Positions 1-10,065 are shown, counted from the first letter of the stretch. The stretch is 64,000 nt of DNA from Chroococcus sp. FPU101 (GCF_017312365.1 NZ_BLJI01000013.1:55200-119199); one strand, 5' to 3'. Notes: generated by a model not told the origin, from the letters alone. Made by a program: numbers and translations.

Positions 1-943
1 GGACTAAATTTACCTCATCTAGACCATGTTTAGTGAATAACCCCTTCTCTTTGGCAACGACTAACGGCGCACAAGCTGTTAGAGGAACAAAACCGATTTC
101 TAGATTAACTTTTTCGAGTCCATGACGGGTAACTACAGCCGTTTTTTGCGCCCGAAGTTTTTTGATGCGTTTTTGTTGATTGAGGAAATAGATAATTTCA
201 CTGCGAAGACTGTAATAACTCGGATGGTTTACCACTTCCATCCGTTTCCGAGGACGGGGGATATCGACTTCTAGAATACCACCAATTTTCGAGCCAGGCC
301 CATTGGTGAGCATGACAATCCGATCGGATAATAATACTGCTTCATCAACATCGTGAGTCACCATGACTGAAGTTACATGATATTCCTCACAAATTCGCAT
401 CAACTGTTCTTGTAAATTCCCTCTGGTGAGTGCATCCAACGCGCCAAAGGGTTCATCTAATAATAGTAGTTTAGGACGGATGGCTAAAGCACGTGCGATC
501 GCTACCCGTTGTCTCATTCCCCCAGAAAGTTGTCCTGGTTGTTTGTCTACTGCATGACGCAACCCAACGAGATCAATATGTTCTTCAATAATTTGATTGC
601 GTTCACTGATGGGTAAACCCGTCATCACTTCATCAACAGCCAAGGCGATATTTTGACGAACAGTTAACCAGGGAAGTAAAGAATAGTTTTGGAAAACGAC
701 CATTCTTTCTGGGCCTGGTTCTTTGATCCGTTGTCCTTCTAGGGTTACGATTCCTTCACTGGGTAAATCTAAACCTGCCATCATGTTTAATAGGGTCGAT
801 TTACCACAACCAGAGTGACCAATTAGGGAGATAAATTCGCCTTTTTTGACTTCTAAATTAATTCCTTTGAGGGCGATATATTCACTCCCACCAGAGAGGG
901 GAAACACTTTATCTATATTATCAACGGCGACAAAGACACTCAT
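1..943 (-). CDS. nrtC: Nitrate ABC transporter ATP-binding protein NrtC (3' end outside window)
   Basis: This is the N-terminal 314 codons of the ATPase that powers nitrate/nitrite import at the inner membrane. Translated by hand from the ATG at 943, it shows a Walker A motif (GHSGCGKST, about residues 42-50), an ABC signature (LSGGMRQR), a Walker B motif (LLLLDEPFG) and a switch histidine ([10 protein letters not shown]). After about residue 270 the sequence turns into a NrtA-like segment ([20 protein letters not shown]), the substrate-binding-like regulatory domain that separates NrtC from NrtD. The gene is open to the window edge, so its C-terminus is not visible. It follows nrtB with a 63-nt gap and is the third gene of the nrtABC operon. 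Confidence 0.95.
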   Translation of the reverse strand, partial: MSVFVAVDNIDKVFPLSGGSEYIALKGINLEVKKGEFISLIGHSGCGKSTLLNMMAGLDLPSEGIVTLEGQRIKEPGPERMVVFQNYSLLPWLTVRQNIALAVDEVMTGLPISERNQIIEEHIDLVGLRHAVDKQPGQLSGGMRQRVAIARALAIRPKLLLLDEPFGALDALTRGNLQEQLMRICEEYHVTSVMVTHDVDEAVLLSDRIVMLTNGPGSKIGGILEVDIPRPRKRMEVVNHPSYYSLRSEIIYFLNQQKRIKKLRAQKTAVVTRHGLEKVNLEIGFVPLTACAPLVVAKEKGLFTKHGLDEVNLV

Positions 944-1006
944 TGTTTTTTTCCTATTTAATGTGTGTTGAATTTTTGGGGTTTGATTGACAAACCCACA
1001 CTTAGA

Positions 1007-1846
1007 TTAGTTGTCTGGAAGAATTTTTGTTTGGATAAAAGCGACAAGTCGATCTAGGAGTAAACCAACTGCACCGATATAAACCAGAGCTAAAATGATG
1101 TCAGAGATGTAGTTATTTTGATAAGAGTCCCAGATAAAAAAGCCGATTCCGACGATACCAGACATTACGATTTCTGCTGCAATAATCGCTAACCAAGCAA
1201 GACCGATCGCAATTCTTAAACCAGTGAAAATATAAGGAAGGGCTGAAGGAATCAGAATCTTGAAAAAGAATTTCTGTTTGGAGAGTTTGAGGACTTTTTT
1301 AACGTTGATATAGTCTTGAGGAATTTGTTGTACACCAACAGCAGTGTTAATCAAAATTGGCCAAACAGCAGTAATAAAGATGACGAATAATGCTGCAGGT
1401 TGGTTTTGTTGTAAAGCGGCTAAAGCTAGAGGAACCCAAGCTAAAGGCGGAACCGTTCTTAAGAATTGAAAGAGGGGATCTAAAGCTTTATTCCAAAAAG
1501 AATTGAGTCCAATCACAATTCCTACACTAATACCCACAACGGCTGCAAAAAAATAACCAATTAAAACACGTTGTAAGCTGGCTAAGACTTGCCAAAATAG
1601 ACCGACATCTGTGCCGCCACGATCAAAAAAGGGATACAGTAAATAAGTGCGGGTTCTCTCATTAGTAATTAGATCAGTTGGAGGGGGTAATTTAATTAAT
1701 CCAGTCATTGAACAAAGTTGCCAAATTGCTAGAAAACTTAAAATACCAATGATTGGAGGAAAAATATTTTTGCCATTCTTTTTCCAAAACTTAGCGAAAG
1801 CATTAGACGAACTAGCACTGTTACGATTTCTCAGAGTTGTAGTCAT
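1007..1846 (-). CDS. nrtB: Nitrate ABC transporter permease NrtB
   Basis: This 279-residue inner-membrane permease of the nitrate/nitrite ABC transporter is normal in length. The N-terminal tail is polar, followed by about six hydrophobic segments. A typical binding-protein-dependent permease loop (around IPSALPYIFTGLRIAIG) would contact the ATPase subunits. The PPLAWVPLALAAL stretch is characteristic of the NrtB/SsuC/TauC permease family. It lies between nrtA (40 nt upstream) and nrtC in the order usual for cyanobacterial nitrate operons, so the nitrate assignment rests on both sequence and context. Confidence 0.93.
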   Translation of the reverse strand: MTTTLRNRNSASSSNAFAKFWKKNGKNIFPPIIGILSFLAIWQLCSMTGLIKLPPPTDLITNERTRTYLLYPFFDRGGTDVGLFWQVLASLQRVLIGYFFAAVVGISVGIVIGLNSFWNKALDPLFQFLRTVPPLAWVPLALAALQQNQPAALFVIFITAVWPILINTAVGVQQIPQDYINVKKVLKLSKQKFFFKILIPSALPYIFTGLRIAIGLAWLAIIAAEIVMSGIVGIGFFIWDSYQNNYISDIILALVYIGAVGLLLDRLVAFIQTKILPDN

Positions 1847-1885
1847 GATAAGATTTGCTCCTTTAGGTAATTTGACTCAAGTGAC

Positions 1886-3259
1886 TTAAGCTTTTTTTAT
1901 TGCTAAACTATCGAGGTAGGCCTGGGGATTTTCTGGGTCGAATACTTTACCATCAAAAAACTTTTCAACTCCTCGGGAGGTACTGGTTGGGATATCAGCA
2001 TCAGGAACACCAGCTTCTTTTGCTGCGGCTTTCCAAATATCCTCCCGATTTACTTTATCGATTAAAGTTTTGGCATTCGTTAAGGTGTCTTTGGGTAAAA
2101 AGCCCCAACGAACGCTTTCAGTTAAGAACCATAAATCTAAACTCTTATAGGGATAAGAAACACTGCCGCGAGGCGACTTCCAGTACATAGCCGCTTCTTG
2201 GAAATTATTAATATTGGGCTGGTTATCGCCCATCGTGTAATTTCCGAGCAACATGGGTTCAAGAACAGTCGCTGGAATGTTCAAGTATTTAGCACCCGAA
2301 AGAATTTGCCCCATTTCTGCTCTATTTTCTTTTTTGTCGCACCATTGTTGGGCTTCCATAATTCCTTTGAGCAGAGCTTTGGTTGCGTTTGGATTTTTGT
2401 CTACCCAATCAGCACGCATGGCAAAATATTCTTCTGGGTGAAACGGCCAAATCTGAGATGTTAAGGCGGCGATAAAGCCAATGCCATCACCGACAATTCG
2501 AGCCGGCCAAGGATCACCTGTACTAAATGCTTCCATTGTTCCCGTTTTCATATTGGCGACGGTTTGGGCAGTAGGAACTGTCAGTAGACTGACATCTGTA
2601 TCGGGGTTAATGCCACCTGCAGCAAACCAATAACGAATCCAAAAATCTTGATTCGCTTTAGGGAAGGTATAAGCGGCTCTGAACGGGTTGCCTGCTTGTT
2701 TTAATCCAACAATATAATCTTTTGCTTTGCTCGAATCTAAACCAATATTTTTACCTACTTGGCTTTGAGCGATCGCAATGCCATTGCCTTGAGTATTTAA
2801 CATCGCCAGAACATACATCGGAATCTTGGTATTATTCTTGGTGATCAACCCTTCTGATATGAGGTAAGGCATCGGCATTTGCCATTGTCCACCATCAATA
2901 CCACCGCCTGCTGCCCCAATCTCAACGTTATCCCTAGCAGAACCCCAGTTTGCCTGCTTGGAGACATCAACACCCGTCATCCCGTATTTAGCAAAAAACC
3001 CTTTTTCTTGGGCAATAATCAGAGGTGCGGCTTCAAAGATGGGAAGAAAACCTAACTTAGCTTGGGTTGTTTCTGGTGCGGCTCCTGCAGTTTGGGCAGT
3101 TGGTGAAGCAGGTGAGCTTGTTGACGGTGTTGTCGTTGTTGGTGAACTAGCTGTGCCAGAAGGTTCTGGAGGATTTCCTAAACACCCTTTGAGTAATACA
3201 GCCCCAACAGCAGATGTTGCAGTTGTCGTTAAAAATCGTCTTCTTGAAAAATTGGACAT
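1886..3259 (-). CDS. nrtA: Nitrate-binding lipoprotein NrtA
   Basis: This 457-residue periplasmic nitrate/nitrite-binding component is probably tethered to the membrane. The N-terminus has a twin-arginine-like RRRFL motif and a lipobox ending at Cys26 (LLKGC). A Ser/Thr/Pro-rich linker follows (about residues 30-58), then the NrtA/CmpA-type solute-binding fold beginning at [22 protein letters not shown]. The start ATG at 3259 has GGGAGG about 8 nt upstream, a good ribosome-binding site. It is the first gene of nrtA-nrtB-nrtC. The close relative CmpA (bicarbonate) is possible in principle, but the operon and the NrtC fusion favour nitrate. Confidence 0.92.
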   Translation of the reverse strand: MSNFSRRRFLTTTATSAVGAVLLKGCLGNPPEPSGTASSPTTTTPSTSSPASPTAQTAGAAPETTQAKLGFLPIFEAAPLIIAQEKGFFAKYGMTGVDVSKQANWGSARDNVEIGAAGGGIDGGQWQMPMPYLISEGLITKNNTKIPMYVLAMLNTQGNGIAIAQSQVGKNIGLDSSKAKDYIVGLKQAGNPFRAAYTFPKANQDFWIRYWFAAGGINPDTDVSLLTVPTAQTVANMKTGTMEAFSTGDPWPARIVGDGIGFIAALTSQIWPFHPEEYFAMRADWVDKNPNATKALLKGIMEAQQWCDKKENRAEMGQILSGAKYLNIPATVLEPMLLGNYTMGDNQPNINNFQEAAMYWKSPRGSVSYPYKSLDLWFLTESVRWGFLPKDTLTNAKTLIDKVNREDIWKAAAKEAGVPDADIPTSTSRGVEKFFDGKVFDPENPQAYLDSLAIKKA

Positions 3260-3621
3260 AAATTCCCTCCCTGCTGGAAATTACTTTGTAAGCAGAATAA
3301 GCGTGTATATAGATGTTTAATAAAAGCTTTCTCGATTTGGCTAGAGTTTGGGCTAGATGCCTCTTCTAGTCAGCTTTTGTAAGATTGGGTAACTTCAGCT
3401 TGTTGAACTACTCACTGAGTTATATAGAGTATATTACATGATTTTCTAAAAAATTATTGATTTTTCTAAAAGATTTTTAAAGAAAATTTTAATTTTATTG
3501 ATAAGTTTGGATTAATAGTATTGATTTTACTGGGTTTCAACGATTTTTTAGCTCAAAGACTCGATTAGCAAAATAGACATAAACAAATGATAATTATAGT
3601 ATCAATGCAATACAAATACCT
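3260..3621. other. Intergenic region upstream of nrtA; probable nitrogen-regulated promoter
   Basis: This AT-rich stretch of about 360 bp has no gene and should hold the nrtA promoter on the minus strand. NtcA normally controls such operons through GTA-N8-TAC. The nearest match I find is GTA-N8-TAT (plus-strand coordinates 3424-3437), one base off, with no convincing -10 box at the expected distance. The site is therefore only a candidate. Confidence 0.3.
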
Positions 3622-3652
3622 AAAAAAATCCCGCATCAACTAAAGACGCGGG
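3622..3652 (-). terminator. Rho-independent terminator of the HpsJ-like gene
   Basis: Read on the minus strand, a perfect 5-bp GC stem (CCCGC / GCGGG, plus-strand arms 3630-3634 and 3648-3652) with a 13-nt loop is followed by ATTTTTTTA. It starts 17 nt after the stop codon of the 270-residue membrane protein. Confidence 0.85.
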
Positions 3653-3668
3653 TGATGAGACATAATTT

Positions 3669-4481
3669 TTAGCGTTTCGATTCTTTAAGTTTTCCTGAAA
3701 GAAGTCCTACACCGCGTAAACCCAACCAACCAATCACACTATAACCGATCGCTAACATTAAACTACTCAAACAAATTCGTAACCATTGTTTGAGAGCTTC
3801 AGTATTAGCCTGACTTTCTGCATCTCTTCTGCGATCGAGCAATTGAGTTTGTAGTTGATTTCTAATCTCATCGAGTCTTTTCTTAAAGTCGCCTGGTTTT
3901 CTCGCCAAATCTCTAAGATTTTGTAGTTGATCTTTTTGTTGACGAAGTTGTACTAATTGTTGTTCGGTCAAAGGTCTACCTTGAAATTGACCACTTTCAA
4001 TTACTTGTGTCCGTTGAGCTATTTCTTGATTCAATAACTGAGGATTTTGAGATAAATTGTTTAAATTCGCTAAAAATTGTTTAATTTGCTCCTCTCCTTG
4101 ATCTGCCCCTTTTTGAATTTGCTCTAAAGCGTTAGTTTTAACTTGATTGATATTGTTAAAATGAATGGGAATCAGCAACAGAAAGAGTAATCCGAGCAAA
4201 CTCGCCAAAATAAACGTAAAAATTTTTAAAAACGTCGAAGCTTTAGCCGTAGCTGCTGGAGTATTAAGAGTACTATCAATCCAACTAGCTAGTACAATTA
4301 AAACCATTCCCACCATCGGCACAATGCCACGATCAACGATCGCCGTAACGAAACCGATCTGCCATTGAGAATTTTGCCACTGGAATGGAATCGCAAAGGT
4401 AAGCGTATCCAGTAAAAAGGAGAGAATAAAAATTAACCCAGCTAATTTAAGACAAAGGGTCGTGTATTTTGAAATGTTCAT
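3669..4481 (-). CDS. HpsJ-family membrane protein
   Basis: This 270-residue protein has three N-terminal hydrophobic segments (about residues 9-30, 42-66 and 83-105), then a long coiled-coil region rich in Gln, Leu and charged residues (about 110-228), and a final transmembrane segment (about 232-258). The layout and sequence match the cyanobacterial HpsJ family, whose founding members are linked to hormogonium polysaccharide secretion; relatives also occur in unicellular species. No other hps genes lie nearby, so the role is uncertain. It is a single-gene unit with its own terminator. Confidence 0.65.
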   Translation of the reverse strand: MNISKYTTLCLKLAGLIFILSFLLDTLTFAIPFQWQNSQWQIGFVTAIVDRGIVPMVGMVLIVLASWIDSTLNTPAATAKASTFLKIFTFILASLLGLLFLLLIPIHFNNINQVKTNALEQIQKGADQGEEQIKQFLANLNNLSQNPQLLNQEIAQRTQVIESGQFQGRPLTEQQLVQLRQQKDQLQNLRDLARKPGDFKKRLDEIRNQLQTQLLDRRRDAESQANTEALKQWLRICLSSLMLAIGYSVIGWLGLRGVGLLSGKLKESKR

Positions 4482-4891
4482 CGCTTGTATGTCAATTGAG
4501 TTAAAGAATATTGGTTAGACCTTTTGTGAATCAATTAGAGTTAATCTAGTAATCTCTTTCTACCCAAGAGCTACCTTAATAAAGTCATCGCAGGCTTCTC
4601 CGTGAGAGGGCATTATCGATGACTGAAATAGCCAAACCTTAGAAAAACCTAAAAAAAAAGTCAAATCGCCCTCGCTTGGTTTATTCTACTTTTTAGTAGG
4701 CTAAGTTTGAAAGCAAGATAGATTCTAGATCACACTAAGCTTAGTGATAGCCAGCTAAGAAATCACATTAGATTACCCCAATATAATATAAACAAAATGG
4801 AATTAACCACCAATTAAGTTTTTAAGCTTGTTTAACTAATCTTAAATCCTAGCCCATAAGCGATACATTTTTTTACAGCGATTGAAAATAT
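4482..4891. other. Intergenic region between divergent hpsJ-like and pgl genes
   Basis: About 410 bp contain no credible gene. They must hold promoters for the divergent flanking genes. The one notable element is a perfect 14-bp palindrome, CACTAAGCTTAGTG (4733-4746), a possible operator about 145 bp before pgl. Confidence 0.4.
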
Positions 4892-5617
4892 ATGAAAAAA
4901 AAAGTCATTATCTTAAACGATCAACCCTCTTTGGTTAAACAAGGATTAACGTTAGTCCTTGAAAAGATTGAACAAGCTATCCAACAACGAGGAAAATGTA
5001 CACTCGTTTTATCGGGTGGCAGTACACCAAAACCGCTTTATGAAGCTTTGGCCCAACAATCTTTACCTTGGGAAAAAATTTATATTTTTTGGGGCGATGA
5101 ACGTTATGTAAGTTCAGATCATCCCGACAGTAATCAACACATGACACGACAAGCTTTGTTAGATCGAATTGAAATCCCCTCTACTAATATTTATGCCATG
5201 CCGACGGGGAGTCATGATCCCGCCCTGGATGCTCAAAAATATGAAACGATGCTGCAAGAGTTTTTTAAGATTAACCCTGGTGACTTTCCAGCTTTCGATA
5301 TTATTCTCTTAGGCATGGGTGATGATGGTCATACTGCATCCCTGTTTCCCCACACAGAGGCTTTACACGTGAGCAATCACCTGATCACAGTTGGTCAAAA
5401 AGACGGACAACCCCGTTTAACCTTTACCGCGCCTTTAATTAATCAAGCCCGTTGTGTCATCTTTCTAGTCGCAGGATCGAATAAACAAGTTGCTCTAGCT
5501 GAGGTGTTCGCCTCCGAGGGTGATGCGATGACTTATCCATCGCGTCTGATTCAACCTCAAGAGGAACTCTGGTGGCTACTCGATCAAGCAGCAGGGCAAA
5601 ATTTATCGCTCGTATAG
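4892..5617 (+). CDS. pgl: 6-phosphogluconolactonase
   Basis: This 241-residue enzyme hydrolyses 6-phosphoglucono-delta-lactone to 6-phosphogluconate in the oxidative pentose phosphate pathway, the main route of dark sugar oxidation in cyanobacteria. Family signatures are LVLSGGSTPKPLYEAL near residue 45, the FWGDERYV segment and the MGDDGHTASLFP segment. Length is as expected for the Pgl/DevB family. No other pentose phosphate genes are adjacent; glucokinase lies about 48 kb away at 53.2 kb. Confidence 0.93.
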   Translation: MKKKVIILNDQPSLVKQGLTLVLEKIEQAIQQRGKCTLVLSGGSTPKPLYEALAQQSLPWEKIYIFWGDERYVSSDHPDSNQHMTRQALLDRIEIPSTNIYAMPTGSHDPALDAQKYETMLQEFFKINPGDFPAFDIILLGMGDDGHTASLFPHTEALHVSNHLITVGQKDGQPRLTFTAPLINQARCVIFLVAGSNKQVALAEVFASEGDAMTYPSRLIQPQEELWWLLDQAAGQNLSLV

Positions 5618-5692
5618 AAGCAAGATAGTGATGGCTTGTTTATCCTAGAGATAGGAGGGCTGTTCATCACACGAGTAGCACAACAAATCATT

Positions 5693-6904
5693 ATGCGGTC
5701 AAGTTGGCGAATCGGTACATTATTTGGTATTCCTTTTCATGTAGATCAGTCTTGGTTATTGATTTTAGTCTTTGTGACGCTGATCAATGCGGGAAACGTT
5801 ACAGCAGCAGGACTAACTCACAATAATCCTCTCATGGGTGGAGGTGTGGGCTTAATCATGTCTCTATTATTATTTAGTTCGGTTCTACTCCATGAATTGG
5901 GCCACAGTTTAGTCGCTCGTTCCCAAGGGATTAAAGTTAATTCGATTACCTTATTTCTCTTTGGTGGACTGGCTTCAATTGACCGAGAGTCTCAAAGTCC
6001 AAGAGAAGCTTTAGCAGTTGCCATTGCTGGGCCGATGGTGAGTTTAACCCTTTTTGGTGTCTTTTTAGGACTGACTCAGATTTGGCCAGATACGACGCTG
6101 GCTGGATTTTTAGTCGAAGATTTAGCCAATCTTAATTTAGTGTTGGCGATGTTTAATCTGATTCCTGGTTTACCTCTTGATGGGGGTCAAATCTTAAAAG
6201 CATTGGTCTGGAAAGTAACAGGCGATCGCTTAATGGGAATGCGTTGGGCTTCGGCGAGTGGTCGGCTGATCGGTTGGTCTGGCGTTCTTTTAGGGGTTTT
6301 TGTGGTGATCTTAGTTGGCGATTTAGGGGGTTTATGGATCTCTTTTGTCGGTTGGTTTATTCTCCGCAATGCAACAGCTTATGATCGTCTGACGGTTCTA
6401 CAAGAAAGCTTACTCAATTTGTCGGCTCAAGATGCGATGACCAAGGATTTTAGAGTCGTTAATGCTCATCTAAGTCTAAAAGAGTTTATTGATACTTATC
6501 TTTTAGCTGGTTTGCCGACATCGATGGCCTATTATGCAGCGAGTGAGGGAAGATATCGCGGAATGCTCAAGCTTGATGAAATACAGCAGAGCGAAAGAAG
6601 TCAATGGGAGGAAAAAACACTCTTAGATCTGGTTCATCCTTTGACTATTATTCCCTCTGTATCGGAAAATACATCAATTGTTGGTGTGATTAAAGCTCTA
6701 GAAGCTTCTCAAGACCGATATATTACTGTTTTATCGCCTGCGGGTGCGGTTTCGGGTGTGATCGACCGAGGTGATCTAGTCAAAGCGATCGCATCGAAGC
6801 AAAATTTACCGATTACCGAAGGAGAAATTAAGCGGATCAAAAGTGAGGGAACGTATCCAACTTATTTACAGTTACCAGCGATCGCCAAAAACATGGAAAA
6901 TTAA
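5693..6904 (+). CDS. Site-2 protease family (M50) zinc metalloprotease with CBS domains
   Basis: This membrane-embedded metalloprotease probably cleaves substrates within the membrane. The zinc site is visible as HELGH (SSVLLHELGHSLVAR), and the third ligand lies in NLIPGLPLDGGQ. About five to six hydrophobic segments make up the N-terminal half, and the C-terminal 150 residues form a CBS-domain pair. I chose the ATG at 5693, giving 403 residues starting MRSSWRIGTLFGIP, because family members begin there. A TTG at 5636 would add 19 residues without family support. It follows pgl in the same direction. Confidence 0.88.
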   Translation: MRSSWRIGTLFGIPFHVDQSWLLILVFVTLINAGNVTAAGLTHNNPLMGGGVGLIMSLLLFSSVLLHELGHSLVARSQGIKVNSITLFLFGGLASIDRESQSPREALAVAIAGPMVSLTLFGVFLGLTQIWPDTTLAGFLVEDLANLNLVLAMFNLIPGLPLDGGQILKALVWKVTGDRLMGMRWASASGRLIGWSGVLLGVFVVILVGDLGGLWISFVGWFILRNATAYDRLTVLQESLLNLSAQDAMTKDFRVVNAHLSLKEFIDTYLLAGLPTSMAYYAASEGRYRGMLKLDEIQQSERSQWEEKTLLDLVHPLTIIPSVSENTSIVGVIKALEASQDRYITVLSPAGAVSGVIDRGDLVKAIASKQNLPITEGEIKRIKSEGTYPTYLQLPAIAKNMEN

Positions 6905-6910
6905 GATTTT

Positions 6911-7456
6911 TTAAGCTTTTGGCATAGCGGCTAAAATTGCTGCACTATCAAGAGCGATTAACAAATCTCCATTGTTTTTGAGCCAATAGCCACGTAAAAA
7001 AGGAGTAATGCTTGCAGAAACAGCCGACGCGAGTGGAGACTGGATCTCATCTGGGTTAATTGATTCGATGTCCTCGACTTGACTCACCACAAGACCAAGC
7101 ATGGGAGTACTAGAACGAGTTTGATTCGGCTTATCTTTTCCCTCATGAATGACGATCGCTCGATAGTTAGAAATAATCAAGGCTTGTTGATGAACGGGTG
7201 TTAACCCTAAAAGATTTCCTAAATCAACGATCCAGAGGACTTCACCGCGCCAATTATAGACCCCCATCACCCAAGAGGGCATCTGAGGAATGGGGATAAT
7301 TTGATTGATGGGAATGGTTAAAACTTCGATCAGTTGAGCAACAGGTAAAATGACGGTCGTATCTGGAATGAGATTAAACCGCAAAAATTGTTCTTGGAAG
7401 GATTTTTGTAAGTTTGAAGATGCGGGAGAAAATAGCTCAAATGTCATTTTGTTCAC
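6911..7456 (-). CDS. CheW-domain coupling protein (PilI/PixI-like)
   Basis: This 181-residue protein is built almost entirely of a CheW domain, the adaptor linking chemoreceptors to a CheA-type kinase. Typical stretches are IPIPQMPSWVMGVYNWRGEV and VDLGNLLGL. It lies 8 nt downstream of a CheY-type gene and is the last of a three-gene set (PatA-type regulator, CheY, CheW), the order seen at the head of cyanobacterial pil/pix phototaxis operons. The receptor and kinase genes that usually follow are missing; a convergent protease gene comes next. Confidence 0.85.
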   Translation of the reverse strand: MNKMTFELFSPASSNLQKSFQEQFLRFNLIPDTTVILPVAQLIEVLTIPINQIIPIPQMPSWVMGVYNWRGEVLWIVDLGNLLGLTPVHQQALIISNYRAIVIHEGKDKPNQTRSSTPMLGLVVSQVEDIESINPDEIQSPLASAVSASITPFLRGYWLKNNGDLLIALDSAAILAAMPKA

Positions 7457-7464
7457 CTGATTCT

Positions 7465-7830
7465 TTAAGAGCGTAACAAGTTTTTGACTGTGCGTACCAA
7501 TAATTCTTGATCGATGGGTTTAGGAAGATAAGCATCTGCCCCTTGTTTCATGCCCCAAAATTTATCCATTTCGCTATCTTTGGTAGAACACATGATGACA
7601 GGAATTTTTTTTGTATTTGATTCTGCTTTAAGAACTCGACAAATTTCAAAGCCACTGCGTCCTGGTAAAACAACATCTAAAATAATCAGATCGGGACTTA
7701 ATTTAGCCAGTTTTTCTAGGGCTTCTTCGCCGCTATTAACGGTTAAAACGGTGACACCTGCTGATTTTAGATAATGTGTAATAATTTCTCTTTCTGTTAG
7801 AGAATCTTCGATGACTAAAGCGGTACTCAT
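7465..7830 (-). CDS. CheY-like single-domain response regulator (PilH/PixH-like)
   Basis: This 121-residue protein is a bare receiver domain. The acidic pocket is Glu8-Asp9, the phospho-acceptor is Asp52 (LIILDVVLPG), the switch Thr/Ser lies in MCST and the conserved lysine in LPKP. It is cytoplasmic and would be phosphorylated by a CheA-type kinase to control type IV pili. It sits between the PatA-type regulator and the CheW gene in one operon. Confidence 0.9.
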   Translation of the reverse strand: MSTALVIEDSLTEREIITHYLKSAGVTVLTVNSGEEALEKLAKLSPDLIILDVVLPGRSGFEICRVLKAESNTKKIPVIMCSTKDSEMDKFWGMKQGADAYLPKPIDQELLVRTVKNLLRS

Positions 7831-7885
7831 AATAATGTCCTCAACAATAAAAGGTGATTTTTAAACGAATGACGCAAAAAATGAT

Positions 7886-9088
7886 TTAAAGGGCGACATC
7901 TTGCCGAAGATGTTTTCGGATGGTATTTAAAACCATTTCAGGATTAACGGGTTTACTGATAAAGTCAGATGAACCAACCATTTTGGCTCGAACTCGATCA
8001 ATTAGTCCGTCATTACCCGTCAAAATTACGATCGGGGTATTGCGGAAAAACGATAATTTACGGAGTTGAGAACATATTTCATATCCATTCGCATTAGGCA
8101 TCACTAAATCAAGGAAAATTAATTCTGGTTTGCGGGCTAACAGAATGGCGATCGCTCTGAGGGGATCATTTATCCCAATAAATTGATAACTCGCACTGGT
8201 AACAATTTTTTCAAGGGTTTGACACATTAAAGGACTATCATCAACACAGGCAATTAAGGCACCTGTGGCGGGTGATTCAACCTCAAGAGAGTTAAACGGT
8301 GGTGCGGCAATGGGAGACGGTAAATCAGTGATCGTAGTTAATTCCACTAAACCCATTTGGATGTAGGGTAACAAAGAACTCGTCACCGCTAAAACATCTC
8401 GTCTCATCCGTACTGATAAGTCTCTGAGGGTTTGATGTCCATCAAGGAGTTGTTTGAGGGTTCCGTAAACTTGGGGTGAGGTTCGTTGCTGGAGTTGTTC
8501 GGGTTGTCGAATGACTGGGGCCCAATTTGGAGAGCGATCGGCAATTTTCGCACCTTGCCACGCATTCCAAAGTTGTTGAGCTTCAGCAACAACTTGTTCT
8601 GCATCAATGAGAACCAGTCGCGCTGTGAGTAAATCATCCTGTCTGAGTTCGCAGGTAATTTCCATGCTTTGTGTAATATCAAAAAGCACCTCAACCACCG
8701 TACCGCGAATCATTCTCGCTGCTTGTTCACGGTTGATTTTTTGTTGTTCAACCCATAAGCATAATAAGCGATATTCCCAACAAATTTGAGGATCAGATGC
8801 GCCAAGACTGGCTAGATCTAGGTCTAGTGATGAACCTTGAGCCAGCATTTGCGGAAAATAGAGGGCTAGACTACGCCGCCATCTTCTCACGGGATGTAAA
8901 CCACCCGTAGCATACATAATTCGTCCTAGATAGAGATAGAAAAACCATTTCTGTCCCTTGACTCCCGTCAACACCACTTGACCACTAAACCTAGGCTGTT
9001 TTAGGCTTTCAAAAAAACTAGCTTGCTTTGAAGCTGTAAATTCCCGAATTGAAATCGGGTTATATGAAGGATATTTGGCAGTCGTCAT
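7886..9088 (-). CDS. PatA-type response regulator (PATAN plus receiver; PilG/PixG-like)
   Basis: The N-terminal 250 residues form a PATAN/DUF4388-like domain (from FFESLKQPRFSGQVVL). The last 125 residues are a CheY-type receiver with phospho-acceptor Asp in LIFLDLVMPNANGYE and the conserved Lys in FISKPVN. This architecture is PatA/PilG/PixG, used in cyanobacterial phototaxis and pilus control. I prefer the ATG at 9088; an in-frame ATG at 9100 adds four residues (MEVA). It heads the operon with the CheY and CheW genes, 55 nt upstream of the former. Confidence 0.87.
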   Translation of the reverse strand: MTTAKYPSYNPISIREFTASKQASFFESLKQPRFSGQVVLTGVKGQKWFFYLYLGRIMYATGGLHPVRRWRRSLALYFPQMLAQGSSLDLDLASLGASDPQICWEYRLLCLWVEQQKINREQAARMIRGTVVEVLFDITQSMEITCELRQDDLLTARLVLIDAEQVVAEAQQLWNAWQGAKIADRSPNWAPVIRQPEQLQQRTSPQVYGTLKQLLDGHQTLRDLSVRMRRDVLAVTSSLLPYIQMGLVELTTITDLPSPIAAPPFNSLEVESPATGALIACVDDSPLMCQTLEKIVTSASYQFIGINDPLRAIAILLARKPELIFLDLVMPNANGYEICSQLRKLSFFRNTPIVILTGNDGLIDRVRAKMVGSSDFISKPVNPEMVLNTIRKHLRQDVAL

Positions 9089-9228
9089 CGCAACTTCCAT
9101 CTACGTGAGCTAAATAAGGTGTCTCAGTTATAGAGTTCCCGAAATTCTTTAAAAAATGAACAATCTCTCAAAATTTTTTGTCACTATCCAACTTATAATG
9201 TTTTTAAGCCTCAATTTTTTTTCAATCA

Positions 9229-10047
9229 ATGGAGTCTCATCAGATTTATCAATTGTTTGAGCAGGAAGTGAATCAAGCTCAGACGAATCTTAATTTAGCA
9301 AAAGCTAGTTTATATATTGCTCAACTCAATGAGCTAGATCTAGATCTGAAAGCTTATTTGAATGCTTTGGATACAATGGCATTGGAGGTAAAAGAGCGTT
9401 TACCAAAAGCGAGTTATCCTCTAAAAATTATTCAAACGATTAATCAATATTTGTTTCAAGATTTAGGCTTTCACGGCAATACAGAAGATTATTACGATCC
9501 GCAAAATAGTTATCTTAATCATGTAATTGAACGACGGGTCGGCATTCCAATTACTTTGTCGGTGATTTATCTAGAAATTGCCGATCGCTTGGCTTTTCCA
9601 ATGGTTGGTATTGGGATGCCTGGTCATTTTTTAATTCGTCCAGAATTTGAAGAAGTTGGAATTTTTGTTGATTCTTTTAATCAAGGAGAAATCTTGTTTG
9701 AGCAAGATTGTGAGGAACGTTTACAACAGATTTATCAACAATCTTTGAAATTACAGCCTCACTTTTTAGAACCTGTCACTAAACAGCAAATTTTGTTTAG
9801 GATGCTAAATAATCTTAAGCAAATTTATATTCAGCGTCAGCAATTAAAAAAAGCGGCTCAAATTTTAGATTTGATTTTAATCTTATCACCCAATGATCCT
9901 CTAGAATTGCGAGAACGCGGCTTAATCTATTATCAGTTACAGAACTGGCTTAAAGCGCGTGAAGATTTGGAGATGTATTTGGCTTTGTTTCCCCAAGCAC
10001 AAGACGCAAATGCGATTCGGCAACTTTTAGAACAAATAGGTCAATAA
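9229..10047 (+). CDS. SirB1-family protein: transglutaminase-like domain plus TPR
   Basis: This 272-residue cytoplasmic protein has a transglutaminase-core-2 domain (about residues 45-165; hallmark RRVGIPITLSVIYLE and MPGHFLIRPEFE), followed by tetratricopeptide-like helices (about 185-270). The family is widespread in bacteria under the name SirB1, but its biochemical role is not settled. Length and domain order are normal. It is transcribed alone, divergent from the PatA-type regulator with a 128-bp promoter gap. Confidence 0.85.
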   Translation: MESHQIYQLFEQEVNQAQTNLNLAKASLYIAQLNELDLDLKAYLNALDTMALEVKERLPKASYPLKIIQTINQYLFQDLGFHGNTEDYYDPQNSYLNHVIERRVGIPITLSVIYLEIADRLAFPMVGIGMPGHFLIRPEFEEVGIFVDSFNQGEILFEQDCEERLQQIYQQSLKLQPHFLEPVTKQQILFRMLNNLKQIYIQRQQLKKAAQILDLILILSPNDPLELRERGLIYYQLQNWLKAREDLEMYLALFPQAQDANAIRQLLEQIGQ

Positions 10048-10065
10048 TTAGTTGATTTTTTATCC

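Noticed and set aside
2958..3320. 120-codon plus-strand frame across nrtA
   Set aside because: It is the complement of the nrtA linker; the Val/Gly-rich composition mirrors the Thr/Ser/Pro-rich linker.
3424..3437. NtcA site upstream of nrtA
   Set aside because: GTA-N8-TAT departs from the consensus at one base and no -10 box lies at the expected distance, so it is not listed as a feature.
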